46,120 bases of DNA. Source: Bacteroidia bacterium (GTDB taxonomy: Bacteria; Bacteroidota; Bacteroidia; Flavobacteriales_E; Vicingaceae). How positions within the stretch are numbered: position 1 is the stretch's first letter; each line of letters opens with the position of its first letter. Position numbers and translations under genes: made by a program. Shown in pieces: positions 42,487 through 46,120 of the stretch. The notes below the pieces were generated by a model, which saw only the letters and a program-made list of their open reading frames with translations, was not told where the DNA came from and did no database searches. Location: assembly GCA_030426475.1 (NCBI GenBank), contig JAUHYR010000012.1, positions 1 through 46,120 of the forward strand, written 5' to 3'.

Positions 42487-43881
42487 TTAAGTTTTGGTTA
42501 ATTTGCCCTCAAATTTAGCAATAATAGTTGATACAGAAGCATCTCCCGTAACATTTACAACTGTACGACACATATCTAAAATTCTATCTACCGGAAAAAT
42601 AATTGCAATCCAAGCGGGATTTAACCCCACAGATTCTAATACTAACATCATCATTATTAATCCGGCACTAGGCACTGCAGCAGAACCTATAGAAGCAAGA
42701 GTTGCAGTGAGCACAATAGTTAGTTGCTGAACAAAAGTTAGGTCAATATAATGAAACTGTGCTAAAAATACAACCGCAACTGCCTGATAAAGACTCGTAC
42801 CATCCATATTTACAGTAGCCCCAATGGGTAAAACAAAACTGCTCACTTCTTTTGAAACTCCCAATCTGTCTTGAACACATTCGATGGTAACAGGCAGTGT
42901 AGCAACGCTTGAACTTGTAGAAAAAGCTAGTAATTGAGCCGGACCAATTCCTCCAAAAAAGTTTTTATACCTCATTCCCGACAGAAGTTTTACCATTAAT
43001 GGATAAAACAAGAATAGCATTAAAGCAAGACCTAAAACAACAGTTAATGAATAAAAGCTCAAACCTTTAAATATTTCAATTATTTTGTGGGGATTGTCTC
43101 CTGCCATTTTTGAAATAACTCCTGCCAACAATGCGAAAACAAAGAATGGTGCTGCCTTCATAATTACATTAACCATTGTAATAAATGCTTCGTTTGCTCC
43201 ATCCACAAATTGAATAACAACTTTTGATTTATCAGGGGAAATAAGCACTAAAGCCATTCCAAAAAACAATGCAAAGAAGATAATTTGAAGCATTAAACCA
43301 TTATCAGACAATGAGAAGATAATATTTTGAGGCACCATATCCACTAGAAATTGTAGTGGTCCCTTTTCTTTTGTTTCTTCTGCTATTGAAATTTTACTTT
43401 TTAAACTTGGGTCGATTTCAGCCTCTCCGTTTTCTAATAGAAGTACATTTTTTTCATCACAAGAGTAACATTGACCGTCAACCGGTTTTGGAACATTTGG
43501 ATTTGATTCTACCCACTTCTCATACTTTACTCTATTTTCAACTCGTTGAGCATCATCAATAAATTTACCCGGCTGAACAATATTTACCACCAACAAACCA
43601 ATACTTACCGCAATAATTGTAGTTACCAGATATATACCCAGTGTTTTAAATCCAATGGAACCAAGACGTTTTATATCTCCTAAATCCGTAATTCCTTTTA
43701 TAATTGAGAACAATACCATAGGAACGGCTATCAACTTGAGTAAACGAATAAAAATTTCACCAAACGGATAAATCCAATCTATGGTAAACTGACTAAATTT
43801 TAAATATCCTGATAAAACAGCCCATACAACTCCTAAAAGTAATCCTATAATAATTTGCCAGTGTAGTGCTATTTTTTTCAT
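42487..43881 (-). CDS. Dicarboxylate/amino acid:cation symporter (DAACS family)
   Basis: The 464-residue membrane protein matches the GltP/DctA family. Core motifs are FSTSSSVATLPVTIECV (serine-rich hairpin), IGATVNMDGTSLY and FPVDRILDMCRTVVNVTGDA. It couples sodium or proton entry to uptake of glutamate, aspartate or C4-dicarboxylates. The loop between helices 3 and 4 (about 105-178), predicted to be periplasmic, is enlarged and holds C138-Y-S-C141. It lies 4 bases after aroC. Confidence 0.93.
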   Translation of the reverse strand: MKKIALHWQIIIGLLLGVVWAVLSGYLKFSQFTIDWIYPFGEIFIRLLKLIAVPMVLFSIIKGITDLGDIKRLGSIGFKTLGIYLVTTIIAVSIGLLVVNIVQPGKFIDDAQRVENRVKYEKWVESNPNVPKPVDGQCYSCDEKNVLLLENGEAEIDPSLKSKISIAEETKEKGPLQFLVDMVPQNIIFSLSDNGLMLQIIFFALFFGMALVLISPDKSKVVIQFVDGANEAFITMVNVIMKAAPFFVFALLAGVISKMAGDNPHKIIEIFKGLSFYSLTVVLGLALMLFLFYPLMVKLLSGMRYKNFFGGIGPAQLLAFSTSSSVATLPVTIECVQDRLGVSKEVSSFVLPIGATVNMDGTSLYQAVAVVFLAQFHYIDLTFVQQLTIVLTATLASIGSAAVPSAGLIMMMLVLESVGLNPAWIAIIFPVDRILDMCRTVVNVTGDASVSTIIAKFEGKLTKT

Positions 43882-43885
43882 CTAC

Positions 43886-44968
43886 TTATATTTTAGAAGT
43901 TTTATTTCGTAATAAATGATCTGCTATAACCAAAGCACTCATCGCCTCAACTATTGGAACAGCTCTTGGCAAAACACAAGGATCATGTCTCCCTTTACCC
44001 TCCAATTCAATTTCATTACCTTCTTTATCAACTGATTTTTGCGATTTCATAATTGTAGCCGTAGGTTTAAAGGCAACATTAAAAAAAATATCTTCTCCAT
44101 TCGAAATTCCTCCTTGCACTCCGCCTGAATTATTGGTTTTAGTAGAGATTTTTCCTGAACTATCTTTATAAAACTCGTCATTATGTTCCGAACCCTTTAA
44201 TTTAGTTCCTTCAAATCCTGAACCTATTTCAAAGCCTTTTACCGCATTTATAGAAATCATAGCCTTCGCCAAATCGGCATGAAGTTTATCAAAAACAGGC
44301 TCACCCAACCCAACAGGAACATTTTGAATAACACAGCTAATAATTCCACCCAAAGAATCTCCTGCTTTTTTTGCGTTTTCAATGGCCTTTATCATCAATT
44401 CAGCAACTTCTTTATCAGGACATCGAACTTCATTTGATTCAATTAGCAAAAAATCAATTTCTTGATAGTTTTTATCCAATGAAATAGATGAAATTGATTT
44501 TACAAAAGCATTAATTTGTATTTTATGATGAGCTAACAGAAGTTTTGCAATTGCTCCACCAACCACTCTGCAAGCAGTTTCCCTGGCAGAAGACCTGCCT
44601 CCGCCTCTATAATCTCTTATTCCAAACTTTTCTGAAAAAGTAAAATCGGCATGAGACGGCCGAAAAGCTTTTTCCAAATGAGAATAATCTTTGGATTTTG
44701 TGTTAGTATTAGGAATAATAAAACCAATTGGAGTTCCTATTGATTTACCTTCAAAGATACCCGATAAAAACTGAACTTCATCAGACTCCTTACGTTGAGT
44801 TGTTAATTTAGATTGACCGGGCTTTCTCCTATCAAGTTCAGCTTGTATAAATTCTAAATCAATTTCTATACCTGCAGGACAACCATCAATTATTCCGCCA
44901 ATAGCTCCACCATGAGATTCTCCAAAAGTTGTGAGTGTAAAAGTTTTACCAAAAGAGTTTCCTGTCAT
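43886..44968 (-). CDS. aroC: Chorismate synthase
   Basis: AroC makes chorismate from EPSP using reduced FMN. The 360-residue protein shows [62 protein letters not shown] and [16 protein letters not shown]. The full length fits the family. It is preceded by a small lipoprotein gene (13-base gap) and followed by the symporter. Confidence 0.97.
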   Translation of the reverse strand: MTGNSFGKTFTLTTFGESHGGAIGGIIDGCPAGIEIDLEFIQAELDRRKPGQSKLTTQRKESDEVQFLSGIFEGKSIGTPIGFIIPNTNTKSKDYSHLEKAFRPSHADFTFSEKFGIRDYRGGGRSSARETACRVVGGAIAKLLLAHHKIQINAFVKSISSISLDKNYQEIDFLLIESNEVRCPDKEVAELMIKAIENAKKAGDSLGGIISCVIQNVPVGLGEPVFDKLHADLAKAMISINAVKGFEIGSGFEGTKLKGSEHNDEFYKDSSGKISTKTNNSGGVQGGISNGEDIFFNVAFKPTATIMKSQKSVDKEGNEIELEGKGRHDPCVLPRAVPIVEAMSALVIADHLLRNKTSKI

Positions 44969-44981
44969 AGTTTATGGCAGG

Positions 44982-45488
44982 TTAAATATCGTCTTCAAAC
45001 CCGTCATCCTCTAAGTCTCCTAATGCCTGCATGTGCTCAGTAGTCAATCGCTCTTTGTCTTTAGCAATTTGTTCAATATCAGCTTTTATTTGATCATGTC
45101 TGGTCTTAATATCAGTAAGCATTTTATTCAGTTCATCTCCAGAAATTTCTCCGTTTTGATACTTCAACAGGGCTTCTTCATTCGAAGAAATTAGCTTAGC
45201 ATTTTCAGAAACTTTTTCCTCAATACTCTTCAATACTTCTTGATGTAACTTTTCCATTTCGATATATCTTACATCATCATCAGCTATTTTTTGCCTGTGA
45301 TTGCTTGCCCACTCTTCATGTTGAGATTTTACTTCATCACTTAAAGTAATATACTCTTGCTGAATTTCTTTCATGGCATTATGTTCTTTATTGAACTTCT
45401 CTGCAGCATTATCATTTGAACCGGAATCGCTAGAATTTCCACAAGAAATTAAAAGGAATGACAAAATAATGTAAACTAAATTTTTCAT
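44982..45488 (-). CDS. Coiled-coil putative lipoprotein
   Basis: No named family recognised. The 168-residue protein starts MKNLVYIILSFLLISCGNSS, a lipoprotein signal with Cys after L-I-S. After a Ser/Asn-rich linker the body is almost all helix, rich in Glu, Lys, Gln and Leu (about 40-160), and the tail is acidic (GDLEDDGFEDDI). It is the first gene of the lipoprotein-aroC-symporter-asmA run. A structural or chaperone-like envelope role is possible but unsupported. Confidence 0.7.
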   Translation of the reverse strand: MKNLVYIILSFLLISCGNSSDSGSNDNAAEKFNKEHNAMKEIQQEYITLSDEVKSQHEEWASNHRQKIADDDVRYIEMEKLHQEVLKSIEEKVSENAKLISSNEEALLKYQNGEISGDELNKMLTDIKTRHDQIKADIEQIAKDKERLTTEHMQALGDLEDDGFEDDI

Positions 45489-45507
45489 GATTAAAACTTT
45501 ATAAAAA

Positions 45508-45515
45508 CAAAGATA
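45508..45515 (-). promoter_or_regulatory. -7 box of the coiled-coil lipoprotein operon
   Basis: TATCTTTG on the minus strand with a predicted leader of about 16 bases before ATG 45488. No -33 TTG was seen; the upstream side abuts the terminator of the preceding gene. Confidence 0.5.
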
Positions 45516-45532
45516 TAAATCTTATCATAAAA

Positions 45533-45556
45533 AAGGGGCTAACAATGTAGCCCCTT
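45533..45556 (-). terminator. Rho-independent terminator of the PKD/T9SS cargo gene
   Basis: AAGGGGCT / AGCCCCTT forms a perfect 8-bp GC-rich stem with an 8-base loop. It is followed on the minus strand by a run of T, 24 bases after the gene's stop. Confidence 0.8.
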
Positions 45557-45579
45557 ATAATAAATAGATGTATTAAACT

Positions 45580-46120
45580 TTACTTAACCACTACTCTTTC
45601 AACAGCAGTGCCAAGTTTTGATGTCAGTTTAATGAAGTAAACGCCCTTAGCATTCGCTAAGTTTACATTTACTGTGTTTTGACCTTCTTTACCTGATACG
45701 TTTTCAGTATATACTACTTTGCCGGCTATGTCTATCACTTCCATCTTCACTGACTCATTATCTGCTAGCGTTAAACTAACCGCAAATTGTCCGTTATTTG
45801 GATTTGGTGATACTTTTACTCCATTGGTAAAGTTATGCTCGTCTAATCCTACCGTGTTTGGAGTAACTTGCATGGTAGTCGTATCATTGCCACAGTCTCC
45901 ATAAGCTATTAATGTTGCAGTATAGGTTCCTGCTGAAGAATATACGTGTACAGGATTAGTTAATGTACTTGTTGGTGATCCATCTCCAAAATCCCACAGA
46001 TATGAAGTAGCATTAGTAGAGGTATTGGTAAAGGTATAGGTTAGGAATGAAGAGGCTGCGGTAAATGAAGCGGTAGCACTTGGTAAAGTTCCAATTACTA
46101 TATTGTCATTTCCACTACCA
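45580..46120 (-). CDS. T9SS cargo protein: PKD domain plus type A sorting domain (5' part outside window)
   Basis: The minus-strand frame stays open to the window edge, so only the last 179 residues are visible. They contain a PKD domain (FTNTSTNATSYLWDFGDGSP, SSAGTYTATLIAYG) and then a type A T9SS sorting domain (VKVSPNPNNGQFAVSL ... AKGVYFIKLTSKLG). A short ATG-initiated frame at 45873 is only the tail of this gene. The protein is secreted via T9SS; the missing N-terminal part decides its function. Confidence 0.85.
   Translation of the reverse strand, partial: GSGNDNIVIGTLPSATASFTAASSFLTYTFTNTSTNATSYLWDFGDGSPTSTLTNPVHVYSSAGTYTATLIAYGDCGNDTTTMQVTPNTVGLDEHNFTNGVKVSPNPNNGQFAVSLTLADNESVKMEVIDIAGKVVYTENVSGKEGQNTVNVNLANAKGVYFIKLTSKLGTAVERVVVK

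Noticed and set aside
45580-45873. Separate small 97-residue protein with a sorting domain
   Set aside because: The frame continues upstream without a stop through a PKD domain to the window edge, so it is the tail of a larger gene.

Overview
The window is AT-rich, densely coded DNA from a member of the Bacteroidota, most likely of the Flavobacteriales type. The evidence is: secreted proteins ending in type IX secretion (T9SS) sorting domains of both the short 'type A' and the gliding-associated 'type B' kinds; lineage-typical families (DUF4783 beside nadC, DUF4920, BshC, PD40-OmpA protein, AsmA); near absence of Shine-Dalgarno sequences; and repeated TAnnTTTG -7 promoter boxes. I saw no rRNA, tRNA, insertion sequence, prophage or CRISPR array. 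No gene-free stretch exceeds 300 bases. The genus is not determinable from what I can see.

Layout. 1-860: partial secreted vWA protein. 948-6013 (minus): a tightly packed six-gene operon, DUF427, egtB, egtD, an Asp/Glu-racemase-like protein, an MFS transporter and a flavodoxin-fold protein. This is an ergothioneine-type operon with non-canonical partners and without egtA, egtC or egtE. 6279-8393 (plus): dnaN and an M42-type peptidase. 8390-11354 (minus): lipoprotein, Hsp20, PaaY-like and PaaJ/PcaF-like proteins. 11417-12746 (plus): an overlapping run of cupin, hotdog thioesterase, group III truncated haemoglobin and a small membrane protein. 12691-15392 (minus): bshC and tgt. 15455-18841 (plus): GT2, ECF sigma factor, rsmG, galE. 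18835-19299 (minus): rlmH. 19347-23346 (plus): FemAB-like GNAT, DUF4783, nadC, YihY, TPR protein.

23326-36139 is the surface region. A Wzx/MATE-type flippase lies divergent from two tandem paralogous T9SS cargo proteins. These share the same N-terminal propeller but carry different sorting domains, and the second contains nine 51-residue two-cysteine repeats spaced exactly 153 nt apart. They are followed by a six-gene minus-strand glycan cluster (epimerase, AsnB, epimerase, sulfotransferase, methyltransferase, glycosyltransferase).

36227-45488 (minus) is an envelope and core-metabolism block: a Ser/Thr-rich lipoprotein with its own promoter and terminator, a DUF4920 lipoprotein, a PorE-like TPR/PD40/CRD/OmpA protein, AsmA with an unusual coiled-coil tail, a DAACS symporter with a CxxC loop, aroC and a coiled-coil lipoprotein. 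At 45580-46120 is the end of another large T9SS cargo protein (PKD domain plus type A sorting domain).

The two places most likely to hold something new are the egt-type operon, whose partner enzymes suggest a modified or incomplete ergothioneine route coupled to transport, and the T9SS paralog pair with swapped sorting signals and an exact repeat lattice beside a sulfated-glycan cluster. The window also encodes enzymes of two low-molecular-weight thiol systems (EgtB/EgtD and BshC). All functional assignments rest on reading motifs by eye; no database search was possible.
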